Origin: Pedococcus badiiscoriae
GTDB lineage: Bacteria; Actinomycetota; Actinomycetes; Actinomycetales; Dermatophilaceae
Direction: 5' to 3'
NCBI RefSeq assembly: GCF_013408925.1
Contig: NZ_JACCAB010000001.1
Coordinates: 620,001 to 684,000, forward strand
Length of the DNA stretch: 64,000 nucleotides
The number at the start of each line of letters is the position of its first letter. Within the stretch, counting starts at the first letter, position 1. The translations under genes were made by a program, and so were the position numbers. Below, piece after piece: positions 32,808 through 41,060 of the stretch. A model generated the notes under the pieces. That model saw nothing but the letters and a program-made list of their open reading frames with translations, did not search any database and was not told the origin of the DNA.

Positions 32808-33878
32808 ATGAGCAGAACGCACCGCGTTGCTGGCCGGCCTGCCGTGCCGGCGCGGCTGGCGTGGCCGGCGTGGGTTGTGGGTCTGGTCGTGCTGGCGGCG
32901 CTCGTGATCGGTGTGGGCGTGATGGAGCTGGCCACCGGTGGACGGCTGCCTTTCGGCGCCACGGAGTTGGAGAGCCTCCCCGGTTGGGTGTGGGGCGCGG
33001 TCGTGGGCTCGGTGACGTCCGGTGTCTTCGTCGCCCGGACGCACGTCCTGAAGTCCCAGCACCGGCGCTCGTTGGAAGCGCTGCAGTCCCATGCTGAGCT
33101 GCTCGACGAGATGAGCCCGAACGGGCGGGAACCGCAGCCGGTCGCCGGGTTGGCCGCTGAGGTCTTGGCCGCGATGAACCTGAGCGCCTTGCGTCTGCGC
33201 GGGCAGCTGGCGCAGGAGAGGGCGTTCGGTGGGCAAGCCGCTCACCAGCTGCGCACCCCGTTGACGGCTCTGGGGCTGGCTCTCGAGGAGCTGACGATGC
33301 ACCCGGAGACGCCTCGTCGGTTGCGGGCGGACCTGCACCGGTGCCGCCAGGAGGTCGACCGTCTCGCCGACATCGTCGCCGACCTGCTCGCCTTGGCACG
33401 CCGCGGCGCTTTGCCGGCAGGGACCTTCCAGACCGATCCGGCGGTCGTGGCCATCCATGCCACGCGCCGGTGGGAATCCTCGGCGCGCGCGGTGGGCCGC
33501 GAGGTGCGGGTCGCGGGCCCGCTGCCCGACTGCCAGGTGTCGGCGCCGACGGGGCCACCCTCGCAGGTGCTCGACGTCCTGATCGACAACGCCCTCAAGC
33601 ACGGTGCCGGTGACGTCGAGGTCAGCGTCGACGCGTGGGCCGACCGCGTGCGGCTGCGGGTCGTCGACCAGGGCACCCCCGAGCGCTTCGGGGCGGGGCA
33701 CAGCGCTTCGCCAGGGGAAGGCATGGGCCTGCGCGTGGCGGAGAAGCTCGCCGCTGCCTGCGGCGGTCGGGTGGTCCGGGCGCTCCACCCGACCACCGCG
33801 TTCGACCTGGTCCTGCCGCGCTACGCGCCGGAGCCGTCAGCGGTGCGAGTTCCCACCGGTCGCCAAGCACGCGATTGA
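32808..33878 (+). CDS. Membrane sensor histidine kinase, orphan
   Basis: This 356-residue kinase has two transmembrane segments at about 17-40 and 62-78 and a very short external loop. The HisKA region has phospho-His in QAAHQLRTPLTALGLALEE (His about 146), and the HATPase has LDVLIDNALKHG. The G1 box is degenerate (DQGTPERFGAG instead of DxGxG) and the lid has GEGMGLRVAEKL. No response regulator gene is adjacent. The 290-base gap before it (32518-32807) is shared with the divergent surface-protein gene and contains the repeated words AACCCACAG but no promoter I can assign firmly. Confidence 0.85.
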   Translation: MSRTHRVAGRPAVPARLAWPAWVVGLVVLAALVIGVGVMELATGGRLPFGATELESLPGWVWGAVVGSVTSGVFVARTHVLKSQHRRSLEALQSHAELLDEMSPNGREPQPVAGLAAEVLAAMNLSALRLRGQLAQERAFGGQAAHQLRTPLTALGLALEELTMHPETPRRLRADLHRCRQEVDRLADIVADLLALARRGALPAGTFQTDPAVVAIHATRRWESSARAVGREVRVAGPLPDCQVSAPTGPPSQVLDVLIDNALKHGAGDVEVSVDAWADRVRLRVVDQGTPERFGAGHSASPGEGMGLRVAEKLAAACGGRVVRALHPTTAFDLVLPRYAPEPSAVRVPTGRQARD

Positions 33879-33950
33879 GTGGAGGCGGTGCGCCACGCCG
33901 CCACCCCTCCGTCGTGCGTCAGGACTGCCCTGCGTCAGCTTGGTCGTGCG

Positions 33951-36497
33951 TCAGGAGTCGCTGGTGACCTTGCGCAGCAGGCTGATGACCTTGCGCGCGA
34001 AGTCGGCCGAGTCCCCCGACTTGGTCACGAACCGGGTCTCGCCGAGCAGGAGACGGCGTTTGTCATCCGGGCTGAGCTGGGAGCCGGTGTACACCAGGAG
34101 GGGAAGGGAGCGCAGCCGATCCTCGCGGCGCATCGCCTCCACCACGGCATACCCATCGATGTCGGGCAGGCCCAGGTCCAGGACGAGGAGGTCCGGGGGG
34201 ACCTGACGACTCAGAGCCAAGGCCTGCGCGCCGGTGTGGGCGACCCGGGCGTGGACGCCGTGGTCGGTGAAGAACATCTGCAGGACCTCGGCGAGGTCCT
34301 CGTCGTCCTCGACGATGAGGACGCTGGTGGTGGCCCCAGCGCCCAGCGCCCGCCGCAGCGAGGCCATCAGGGCCTGCTGGTCGATCGGCTTGGTCAGCCA
34401 CGACGAAGCCGCCGGAACGGCCATGTCGTCGGGGGCCAGCGCGGACAGGATGATGATGGGGATGTCAGCCGTGGCCGGGTTGGCCTGCAGCTCGGCGATG
34501 GTCTCCCATCCCGACATCCCCGGCATCCGCAGGTCGATCAGGACCAGGCTCGGCGCCTGGTCTGCGGCCAGGGCCAGCGCCTCGGGGCCGCTGTGCGCGC
34601 GCAACGTGGAGTAGCCGTTGGCCTCCAGCATCGCGGCCAGGACCTCGACCACGTCCGGGTCGTCGTCACAGACCAGGACCGCCCCGATCGGCAGCGGCCC
34701 GGCGCCCGCCTCCTCACCGGGAGCGGGGGCCGCGGGCAGGGTGAACGCGAAGGTGGCGCCCTGCCCGGGCTCGCTGGTGGCCCAGATCCGCCCTCCGTGG
34801 GCCTCGATGATCCCGCGGCAGATGGGCAACCCGAGGCCGGTGCCCCCCTTGGCACGTGTGTCGGAGGCATCGGCCTGGGTGAACCGGTCGAACACTGACT
34901 CGAGCTGGTCGGCGGGGATGCCCGTTCCCTGGTCGGTCACGGTGAACTGGACGAGGTCACCCGACTGCGAGCCTTCCGAGGCCGGGCCGGCAGCGACCAG
35001 CACGGTCCCCCCGGCCGGCGAGAACTTGATGGCGTTGCTGATCAGGTTGGTCAGAGCCTGCGCGATCCGATCCCGGTCCGCCATGACCACCGCATCCATC
35101 GGCAGGGCGGCCAGGGTGACACCGGCCTGGTCCGCCATGGCCCTCATCTCCGCGATCGCACTCTCGACGATCTCCGTGGCGGGCAGCGGGACCAGGTCGA
35201 ACTCGAGCTTCCCCGCCGCCATCTTCTCGACGTCGAGGATGTCGTTGACCAGACGCACCAGCCGCTGGCAGCTGTTCAGGGCGACGTCGGCCATCCGTTG
35301 CGCCTTGGGTGGGAGGGAGCCCACGGCACCGCCGGCGATCAGGCCCAGGGCTCCCCGGATCGAGGTCAGCGGGGTGCGCAGCTCGTGGCTGATCACGCCG
35401 ACGAAGTCGTCCTTCATCCGCTCCAGTGCCCGCTGGTCGGTGATGTCCTGGACGGTGCCCACCAGGCGCACCAGCTCACCGTGCTCGTCGCGGATGGCCT
35501 TGCCCAGGCCCAGGACCTCCCTGACGGAGCCGTCGGGTCGCACGACCCGGTACTGGGAGTGGATGTCGGTGAGTGACCGGCTGACCTCCAGGCGGTCTCG
35601 CATGACGTCAGCCAGGTCTTCGGGGTGGACGCGTGCCGCGAACAGGTCCCGGTGGTCTCCGGGGGTGCCCGGAGCAAGACCCAGGATGCGGTAGAACTCG
35701 TCGCTCCACAGCGTGACCCCGGAGCGGGGGTCCCACTGCCAGCTGCCGATGTGGGCCATCTGCTGCGCGTCCTGGAGCTCATGGTTGCTCTGCGCCAGCT
35801 GCTCGCTGTTGTCCTTCAGGCGACGGACCAGGAGGTCGTTGCCGGCCCCGAGGCGGTAGAGGAAGAACGCCAGCCACAGCATCACCACGAGGACTGCCGC
35901 AGCCGCAGCGACGGTCTCGGCCACGGCCTGCGTCGCACGGCTGTCGGCCGTGCGCGCCTCCGCGGCGGCTTCGCGAGCCAGGTGACTGGTCAAGTCGGCC
36001 TGGGGCTGCTCCAGCGCGCGGAAGGCACTCTCGAACGCCGGGAGGCCAGCCCTGGCGGCAGCAGGGTTGGACGCCGCCAGGTCGACCAACGCCACCGCCT
36101 GCGCGGCGTACTCCCGCAGGCGCGGACGCAGGTTGTCGATCTCGGCCGCCAGCGAACGGGGACTGTTGACTCCGTCCAGACGCCGAAGGTCGGCGTCGAG
36201 CAGAGCGGCGTCACTGGTGACGGGGCGCTCCCGCGCCGGGGTGGCCGCCCCGCCTGCGGCGGGGTTGAGGACCTCGCTCAGGACATCGGCGTGGAGCGTG
36301 TCGTGCAGCATGTCGGCGTCCTGCTGATACCTCTGGGCCGTCGTCAGCCGCAACGCGTTCTCGTTCGCCTGGTGCACCTGGCCAAAGCCGGTCAGGGCGG
36401 TGATCACCACCACCAGCGGCACCACGACAGCCACCACGGCGGCAAGCAACAGCCCCTGACGCAGGGGGCGCCACGTCGTCAGGTCAGGTGTGCGCAC
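33951..36497 (-). CDS. Hybrid sensor histidine kinase with two receiver domains
   Basis: This 848-residue membrane protein has TM1 at about 14-36, an external helical sensor at about 37-195, TM2 at about 196-216 and PAS at about 245-355. HisKA has phospho-His371 (VISHELRTPL), followed by HATPase at about 475-588 (DQGTGIP, GGTGLGLPICRG). Two receiver domains follow: 603-718 with Asp655 and 724-842 with Asp774, both with the acidic pair and the conserved Lys. GTG at 36497 lies 19 bases inside the Hpt gene, so the two are coupled. With Hpt and a lone receiver upstream it forms a phosphorelay. No DNA-binding output is present. Confidence 0.92.
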   Translation of the reverse strand: MRTPDLTTWRPLRQGLLLAAVVAVVVPLVVVITALTGFGQVHQANENALRLTTAQRYQQDADMLHDTLHADVLSEVLNPAAGGAATPARERPVTSDAALLDADLRRLDGVNSPRSLAAEIDNLRPRLREYAAQAVALVDLAASNPAAARAGLPAFESAFRALEQPQADLTSHLAREAAAEARTADSRATQAVAETVAAAAAVLVVMLWLAFFLYRLGAGNDLLVRRLKDNSEQLAQSNHELQDAQQMAHIGSWQWDPRSGVTLWSDEFYRILGLAPGTPGDHRDLFAARVHPEDLADVMRDRLEVSRSLTDIHSQYRVVRPDGSVREVLGLGKAIRDEHGELVRLVGTVQDITDQRALERMKDDFVGVISHELRTPLTSIRGALGLIAGGAVGSLPPKAQRMADVALNSCQRLVRLVNDILDVEKMAAGKLEFDLVPLPATEIVESAIAEMRAMADQAGVTLAALPMDAVVMADRDRIAQALTNLISNAIKFSPAGGTVLVAAGPASEGSQSGDLVQFTVTDQGTGIPADQLESVFDRFTQADASDTRAKGGTGLGLPICRGIIEAHGGRIWATSEPGQGATFAFTLPAAPAPGEEAGAGPLPIGAVLVCDDDPDVVEVLAAMLEANGYSTLRAHSGPEALALAADQAPSLVLIDLRMPGMSGWETIAELQANPATADIPIIILSALAPDDMAVPAASSWLTKPIDQQALMASLRRALGAGATTSVLIVEDDEDLAEVLQMFFTDHGVHARVAHTGAQALALSRQVPPDLLVLDLGLPDIDGYAVVEAMRREDRLRSLPLLVYTGSQLSPDDKRRLLLGETRFVTKSGDSADFARKVISLLRKVTSDS

Positions 36498-36901
36498 ACG
36501 TCCCCATTTCCCGATAGGTCATCTCCGGCCGCTGGAGCCGGTGCGACGGCCGAGTCGGCCAGCACCTCGCGCAGCCGCACCACGAGCCGGCCACCCCGCT
36601 CAGCCCGAGTCGACGAGTCCTCGGCGCCGTCGACGTCACCCAACAGCGCCTCCAGCTCCCGGCCGAGCGAGCTCGCATCGGCGAAGCCGAACGTCCCTGC
36701 CGACCCCGCGAGGGAGTGCGCGTCGCCGAAGGCGCCGAGCCGCACCTCCTCGGTCAGCTCACCGTCGCCCATGGCGTGCAGGGCGTCGGCAATGACCTCG
36801 ACCCGGGCCAGGTTCCTGTCCCTGGCTCGGTCTCGGAAGGCGGCCATCGCAGCGTCCACGGCGGTCTCCTCCCCTCCGGAACGGGTGAGGTCGGCCGACA
36901 T
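36479..36901 (-). CDS. Histidine phosphotransfer (Hpt) protein
   Basis: This 140-residue four-helix-bundle protein passes phosphate between receiver domains. The Hpt signature AHSLAGSAGTFGFADASSLG contains the phospho-His (about 66), with the Lys of the classical HxLKG replaced by Ala. The ATG at 36901 shares a base with the stop of the response regulator gene (TGATG), while an ATG 9 bases earlier is also possible. It lies between a lone receiver and a hybrid kinase in one operon, as expected for a phosphorelay intermediate. Confidence 0.88.
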   Translation of the reverse strand: MSADLTRSGGEETAVDAAMAAFRDRARDRNLARVEVIADALHAMGDGELTEEVRLGAFGDAHSLAGSAGTFGFADASSLGRELEALLGDVDGAEDSSTRAERGGRLVVRLREVLADSAVAPAPAAGDDLSGNGDVCAHLT

Positions 36902-37311
36902 CAGGACCACCCCAGGATTGCCGCCAGCTCGGCCGGCAGCAGCATCGGGTCGAAGGGCTTGCCCAACACGCCGTTCACCGGCAGCTCGGCGAAGGCGGTC
37001 CGATCCGCAGCTTGGATCTTCGCTGTGAGCAACACGATCGGGATCCCCGCGGTGGCCGGGTCAGCCCGCATGGCTACCGCCGCGGTAGGGCCGTCCATGC
37101 CCGGCATCATCACGTCCATGACGACGGCGTCAGGCTGCTCCGCCCGGGCCAGCTCGAGGCCCTGCTGCCCGTCGGACGCCGTGACCACGGTCCAGCCGCC
37201 GACCACCTCCAGGCTCATCTGGGCCACCTCGAGGATCAGCTCGTCGTCATCCACGACGAGGATCCGGCGCACAGCGCCACCGTTGGGAACGGCACCCGGG
37301 GCGAGGCTCAT
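36901..37311 (-). CDS. Single-domain response regulator
   Basis: This protein has about 136 residues and consists of one receiver domain: RRILVVDDDELILEV (acidic pocket), DAVVMDVMMPGMDG with the phospho-Asp, VLLTAKI with the conserved Thr, and the Lys in VLGKPFDP. There is no output domain, so it acts by protein contact or as a phosphate shuttle, like CheY/DivK-type regulators. I prefer the ATG at 37311 (MSLAPG); an in-frame start 63 bases upstream adds unlikely sequence. It is first in the operon with Hpt and the hybrid kinase. Confidence 0.88.
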   Translation of the reverse strand: MSLAPGAVPNGGAVRRILVVDDDELILEVAQMSLEVVGGWTVVTASDGQQGLELARAEQPDAVVMDVMMPGMDGPTAAVAMRADPATAGIPIVLLTAKIQAADRTAFAELPVNGVLGKPFDPMLLPAELAAILGWS

Positions 37312-37458
37312 CCGCGGGACGGGTGCAGTCGAAGGGTCTTCCCGAACATCTGGCCAGTCTGCCCGACCTTCCACCTATTCGCGGCCTTTTTGACGCGACG
37401 GAAAGGCACAGTCCGGCGCAGCGCTGGCCGCGGCCCCTCGCGCTCAGAGGGTGTCGCG

Positions 37459-38508
37459 TCAGAGCCGAGGCGCAGCGATCGACTCTCTGTGTTGGATCGG
37501 CATGGGTACGAGCTGGTCCCCCACCGGCGGGTCGGGAGCCATGACCACCTCCATGGCACGTCGGCCCATCTCTTCGTAGGGCAGCCTGGCGGTGGTCAGA
37601 CCGGGCCGGAGGTATGACGCGATCTCGTCGTCGTCGAAGGATGCGATCGAGACGTCGTGGGGGACGGAAAGACCGTGCTCCGCCAGGGCTTGGTAGGCGC
37701 CGAAGGCGACGCGGTCGTTGAGACAGATCATGGCGGTGATGGGTGCGCCCGACTCGATGACCCGCTTGGTGGCGTCGTAGCCGTGCCAGGGTTCCCACAT
37801 CTCGAAGTCCGCCACCGCGACGGGTACCACCCCCGCTTCGTCCAGCGCCTGGTGGATGCCCGCGAACCGTTCGCCGATCGTGACAGAGATCCGCTGGTCG
37901 GCGGACGCGAGGGGCGCGTTGCCGATCACCGCGACGGCGTCGCCGTGGCCGGCGTCGAGCAGCAGCCGTGCCACCTGGCGGCCAGCCACCCGCTCCGAGG
38001 GCAGCACCGCCGTGGGCACCGTCGCGCTCTTGCAGTTGACCGTGACGGCGCGGACGCGGTCGGGCAGCTCGGGCAGGTCGAGGAGCCGGGCCGTCAGCGA
38101 GCCGAAGATGATTCCGTCGACCTGGCGGTCGATCATGGACTCCAGGGCCTTCGCGAGCTGCTTGGGGTGGTGGCCCGTCTCCGCGATGAGCACGCCGTGG
38201 TCCCGGTCATCGGCCACATCGAGCATTCCGCGGATCATCGCGGACGCGAACCGCGTCACCGTGACCTCGTCGGAGATGAAGCCGATGGTGTTCGTCCGGC
38301 CGATCCGCAGCGACCGAGCGGCGGGATTGGGGCGGTAGTTCAGCTCCTGAGCTGCTTCCTTGATTCGCCGGACGGCATCGGCAGAGAGCCGCGACCCGGG
38401 CCGGTCGTTGAGGGCCAGGCTCACGGCGGTCTTCGACACCCCGGCGCGAGCGGCCACGTCGGCGAGAGTGGGGCGATCATCCACGTGGCTCCGGCCTCCT
38501 TCGTCCAT
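37459..38508 (-). CDS. LacI-family regulator of the second sugar cluster
   Basis: This 349-residue repressor has a helix-turn-helix PTLADVAARAGVSKTAVSLA near residue 13, hinge RSLRIGRTNTIG, and an effector domain with the late motif SIASFDDDEIASYLRPGLTT. The ATG at 38508 is taken; a GTG 24 bases downstream (VDDRPTLAD) is equally plausible. It is divergent from the binding-protein gene, whose upstream region has a candidate operator at 38684-38703. A GGCCCGA/TCGGGCC dyad at 38513-38536 lies just ahead of the start. The effector is probably a sugar taken up by the neighbouring importer. Confidence 0.92.
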   Translation of the reverse strand: MDEGGRSHVDDRPTLADVAARAGVSKTAVSLALNDRPGSRLSADAVRRIKEAAQELNYRPNPAARSLRIGRTNTIGFISDEVTVTRFASAMIRGMLDVADDRDHGVLIAETGHHPKQLAKALESMIDRQVDGIIFGSLTARLLDLPELPDRVRAVTVNCKSATVPTAVLPSERVAGRQVARLLLDAGHGDAVAVIGNAPLASADQRISVTIGERFAGIHQALDEAGVVPVAVADFEMWEPWHGYDATKRVIESGAPITAMICLNDRVAFGAYQALAEHGLSVPHDVSIASFDDDEIASYLRPGLTTARLPYEEMGRRAMEVVMAPDPPVGDQLVPMPIQHRESIAAPRL

Positions 38509-38683
38509 CCAGGGCCCGATTGACGTATGTCGGGCCGATCGTCGCCCTGTGAGGCAGATCCCAGGCCACCCTACCGGTCACGGACGACCGAGCAGGGTCG
38601 AACCGCAGGTGGAAACGATTTACCTTCGCGCCGAAAGTTGCCCTCAGGCCCTTGTCCATCCCCACTCCCCGCTGCTACCTTCC

Positions 38684-38703
38684 TTGCTGAAAGGTTTTAG
38701 CAA
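38684..38703 (+). promoter_or_regulatory. Candidate LacI operator upstream of the second importer
   Basis: TTGCTGAAAGGTTTTAGCAA is an inverted repeat matching in 8 of 9 arm positions, 36 bases before the GTG of the binding-protein gene. A weaker palindrome-like site, GGAAACGATTTACC, lies at 38611-38624. Both are in the 231-base gap between the divergent lacI and importer genes. Confidence 0.55.
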
Positions 38704-38739
38704 CGTCGCTGAACCTTCAGCTCACCCCGGAGGAACCCC

Positions 38740-40032
38740 GTGAAGCTCAACCCGACCAAGCGTCTCGCCGTGGGCCTCCTGGCCGCGGCCCTCCCCCTGT
38801 CCTTGGCTGCCTGCGCCAAGGGTGGAAGCAGCTCAGCCGGTGGCGCCGGCGGTGAGCTGACCATGTGGACCCACAATGCCGGCAACAAGGACGAGCTCGC
38901 CTCCATCACGCAGATCGTGAACGACTACAACAAGAGCCAGACCAAGTACAAGGTCAAGATCCAGGCGTTCCCGCAGGACTCCTACAACCAGTCTGTCGTC
39001 GCGGCCGCAGCCTCCAAGAAGCTCCCGTGCATCCTGGACATCGACGGGCCGAACGTCCCGAACTGGGCCTGGGCCGGCTACCTGGCGCCGCTGGAGGGGA
39101 TGGACGCGACGCTGTCGAAGTTTCTGCCCAGCGTCATCGGCAAGTACAACGGCAAGACGTACTCGTTCGGCTACTACGACGTGGCCCTGGTCAACGTCAC
39201 CCGCAAGTCGACCCTCGACAAGTACGGCATCCGGGTCCCCACCATCGACCAGCCGTGGACCAAGGACGAGTTCACCGCCGCCCTGAAGAAGATCAAGGCC
39301 TCCGGTGCGTTCCAGAACCCCCTCGACATCGCCACGAGCTTCACGGGCGAGTGGTGGCCGTACGCGTACTCGCCGATGCTGCAGAGCTTCGGTGGGGACC
39401 TGATCAACCGCACCGACTACAAGTCCGCCGATGGCGCGCTGAACAGCGACAAGGCCGTCGAGTGGGCCAAGTGGTTCCGCAGCCTGGTGACCGACGGTCT
39501 CGCGCCGCTCAAGTCCGGAGCCGACCCCGCCAAGGACTTCGTCAACGGCAAGACCGCCATCCTGTACAACGGCACCTGGACGGCCACGGACACCCGCAAG
39601 GCCTTCGGCAAGGACACGCTGTTCCTCCCGCCCGCGGACCTCGGCAACGGACCCAAGATCGGCGGCGGCTCCTGGCAGTGGGGCGTCTCGACCAACTGCG
39701 CCGACCCCAAGGGCGCGATGGACTACATGAAGTTCGCGGCCCAGGACAAGTACGTCGCCTCCGTCTCCAGCGCCACCAAGAACATCCCGGCCACGGACGC
39801 CGCCGCCACCCAGGTCCCGGGCTACGGCCCGGGCGGGGACAACCAGGTCTTCCGTGACTACGCCAAGAAGTACGCGGTCCTGCGCCCCATCACCCCTGGG
39901 TACCCGTTCATCGCGACCGAGTTCACCAAGACCGCGCAGGACATCCTCAACGGCGCGGACCCCAAGGGCGCCCTCGACCAGGCGGTCAAGGACATCGACG
40001 CCAACCAGAAGTCCAACGGCTACTTCAAGTGA
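38740..40032 (+). CDS. CUT1-family sugar ABC transporter solute-binding lipoprotein
   Basis: This 430-residue binding protein starts with GTG at 38740, supported by CGGAGGAA eight bases upstream. The signal peptide ends in the lipobox SLAAC (Cys about 25) and a Gly/Ser linker. The mature protein is of the MalE-like class, with DFVNGKTAILYNGTWTATDT and GSWQWGVSTNCADPKGAMDYM. It is unrelated in detail to the binding protein at 19387, so this is a second importer with its own substrate, perhaps a fructose- or arabinose-containing oligosaccharide given the downstream glycosidase. Confidence 0.92.
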   Translation: MKLNPTKRLAVGLLAAALPLSLAACAKGGSSSAGGAGGELTMWTHNAGNKDELASITQIVNDYNKSQTKYKVKIQAFPQDSYNQSVVAAAASKKLPCILDIDGPNVPNWAWAGYLAPLEGMDATLSKFLPSVIGKYNGKTYSFGYYDVALVNVTRKSTLDKYGIRVPTIDQPWTKDEFTAALKKIKASGAFQNPLDIATSFTGEWWPYAYSPMLQSFGGDLINRTDYKSADGALNSDKAVEWAKWFRSLVTDGLAPLKSGADPAKDFVNGKTAILYNGTWTATDTRKAFGKDTLFLPPADLGNGPKIGGGSWQWGVSTNCADPKGAMDYMKFAAQDKYVASVSSATKNIPATDAAATQVPGYGPGGDNQVFRDYAKKYAVLRPITPGYPFIATEFTKTAQDILNGADPKGALDQAVKDIDANQKSNGYFK

Positions 40033-40035
40033 CCC

Positions 40036-40077
40036 CCTGCGGTATGCCGCTGGGCTGACCCAGCGGCATACCGCAGG
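40036..40077 (+). promoter_or_regulatory. Strong intercistronic hairpin after the binding-protein gene
   Basis: CCTGCGGTATGCCGCTGGG (40036-40054) pairs perfectly with its complement at 40059-40077 around a CTGA loop, giving 19 base pairs. It begins 3 bases after the binding-protein stop codon. Hairpins in this position often protect the 3' end of the abundant binding-protein message or reduce read-through into the permeases. Both arms contain the recurrent GTATGCCGC word. Confidence 0.8.
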
Positions 40078-40133
40078 CACCGCAGGCACCGCAGGCACCG
40101 CACGAACCGCAGGCACCGCACGAACCGCAGAAG
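40071..40133 (+). repeat. Seven-unit 9-base tandem repeat
   Basis: The units read CCGCAGGCA three times, CCGCACGAA, CCGCAGGCA, CCGCACGAA and CCGCAGAAG. They run without gaps from the descending arm of the hairpin almost to the ribosome site of the permease gene. Two alternating unit types suggest expansion by slippage of larger blocks. The number of copies would change the spacing between hairpin and permease. Confidence 0.85.
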
Positions 40134-40146
40134 AAAGAGACGGACA

Positions 40147-41058
40147 ATGACGACCATCTCGATACCCCGGGCCGGCAGACGCCCGACCACACGTCGCCCC
40201 AGATCCTCGAGCCGCTCGGCGCTGCTCATGATCCTGCCGGCAGCCGTGCTGCTGATCACGTTCCTGCTGATCCCCATCGGCCTCACCCTCGGGCTCGCGT
40301 TCACCGACGCCCGGCTCATCTCGCCCAGGCCGGCGCAGTTCATCGGGGTCGACAACTTCACCCGCCTGTTCAGCGACGACACCTTCTGGAAGTCGCTGCG
40401 CAACACGGTCCTGTTCGCCATCGTGATCGTGCCCGTCCAGTCGGCGTGCGCCCTGGGGCTGGCGCTGCTCGTCAACGTCAAGATGCGGGGCGTCAACTTC
40501 TTCCGGACGATCTACTTCCTCCCGGTGGTCACGTCCATGGTCGTCGTGTCGATGCTCTGGCTGTTCCTCTACCAGAAGAACGGCCTCATCAACCAGGTCC
40601 TGGCCAAGGGCGGCATCACCGGGCCCGACTGGCTGGGGGACCCCCACACCGCGCTCATCGCCATCATCCTCATGTCGGCGTGGCAGGCCATGGGATTCCA
40701 CATGGTCATCTGGCTCTCGGGGCTGCAGACCATCTCGGGCGACCTGTACGAAGCCGCATCACTCGACGGCGCGAGCCAGTGGCAACAGTTCCGGTACGTC
40801 ACCTGGCCGGGGCTGCGTCAGACCCGGACCTTCATCCTCATCACGATCACGATCGCCGCGTTCTCGCTCTTCACCCAGGTCAACATCATGACCCAGGGCG
40901 GCCCACTGGACTCGACCTCGACGGTGGTGCTCATGGCCGTCCGGACGGGGTTCCAGCAGCAACAGACCGGCTACGCCTCCGCGATCTCCCTGGTCTTCTT
41001 CGTCCTCGTCCTGATCGTGACGATCATCCAGCGCTACTACACCCGTGAGAAGGCCTGA
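40147..41058 (+). CDS. Sugar ABC transporter permease (MalF-like)
   Basis: This 303-residue permease has six transmembrane helices and the EAA loop YEAASLDGASQWQQFRYVTWPG at about residues 203-224, here named by its start YEAASLDGA. A cytoplasmic Arg-rich N-terminus (GRRPTTRRPRSSSRS) precedes helix 1. Only a weak purine-rich ribosome site (AAAGAGA) precedes the ATG, which fits lower expression than the binding protein. It is followed 2 bases later by the second permease. Confidence 0.93.
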   Translation: MTTISIPRAGRRPTTRRPRSSSRSALLMILPAAVLLITFLLIPIGLTLGLAFTDARLISPRPAQFIGVDNFTRLFSDDTFWKSLRNTVLFAIVIVPVQSACALGLALLVNVKMRGVNFFRTIYFLPVVTSMVVVSMLWLFLYQKNGLINQVLAKGGITGPDWLGDPHTALIAIILMSAWQAMGFHMVIWLSGLQTISGDLYEAASLDGASQWQQFRYVTWPGLRQTRTFILITITIAAFSLFTQVNIMTQGGPLDSTSTVVLMAVRTGFQQQQTGYASAISLVFFVLVLIVTIIQRYYTREKA

Positions 41059-41060
41059 CC

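Noticed and set aside
40071..40133. Possible CRISPR array
   Set aside because: Units are 9 bases, directly adjacent and without spacers, and no cas genes are present; it is a simple tandem repeat.
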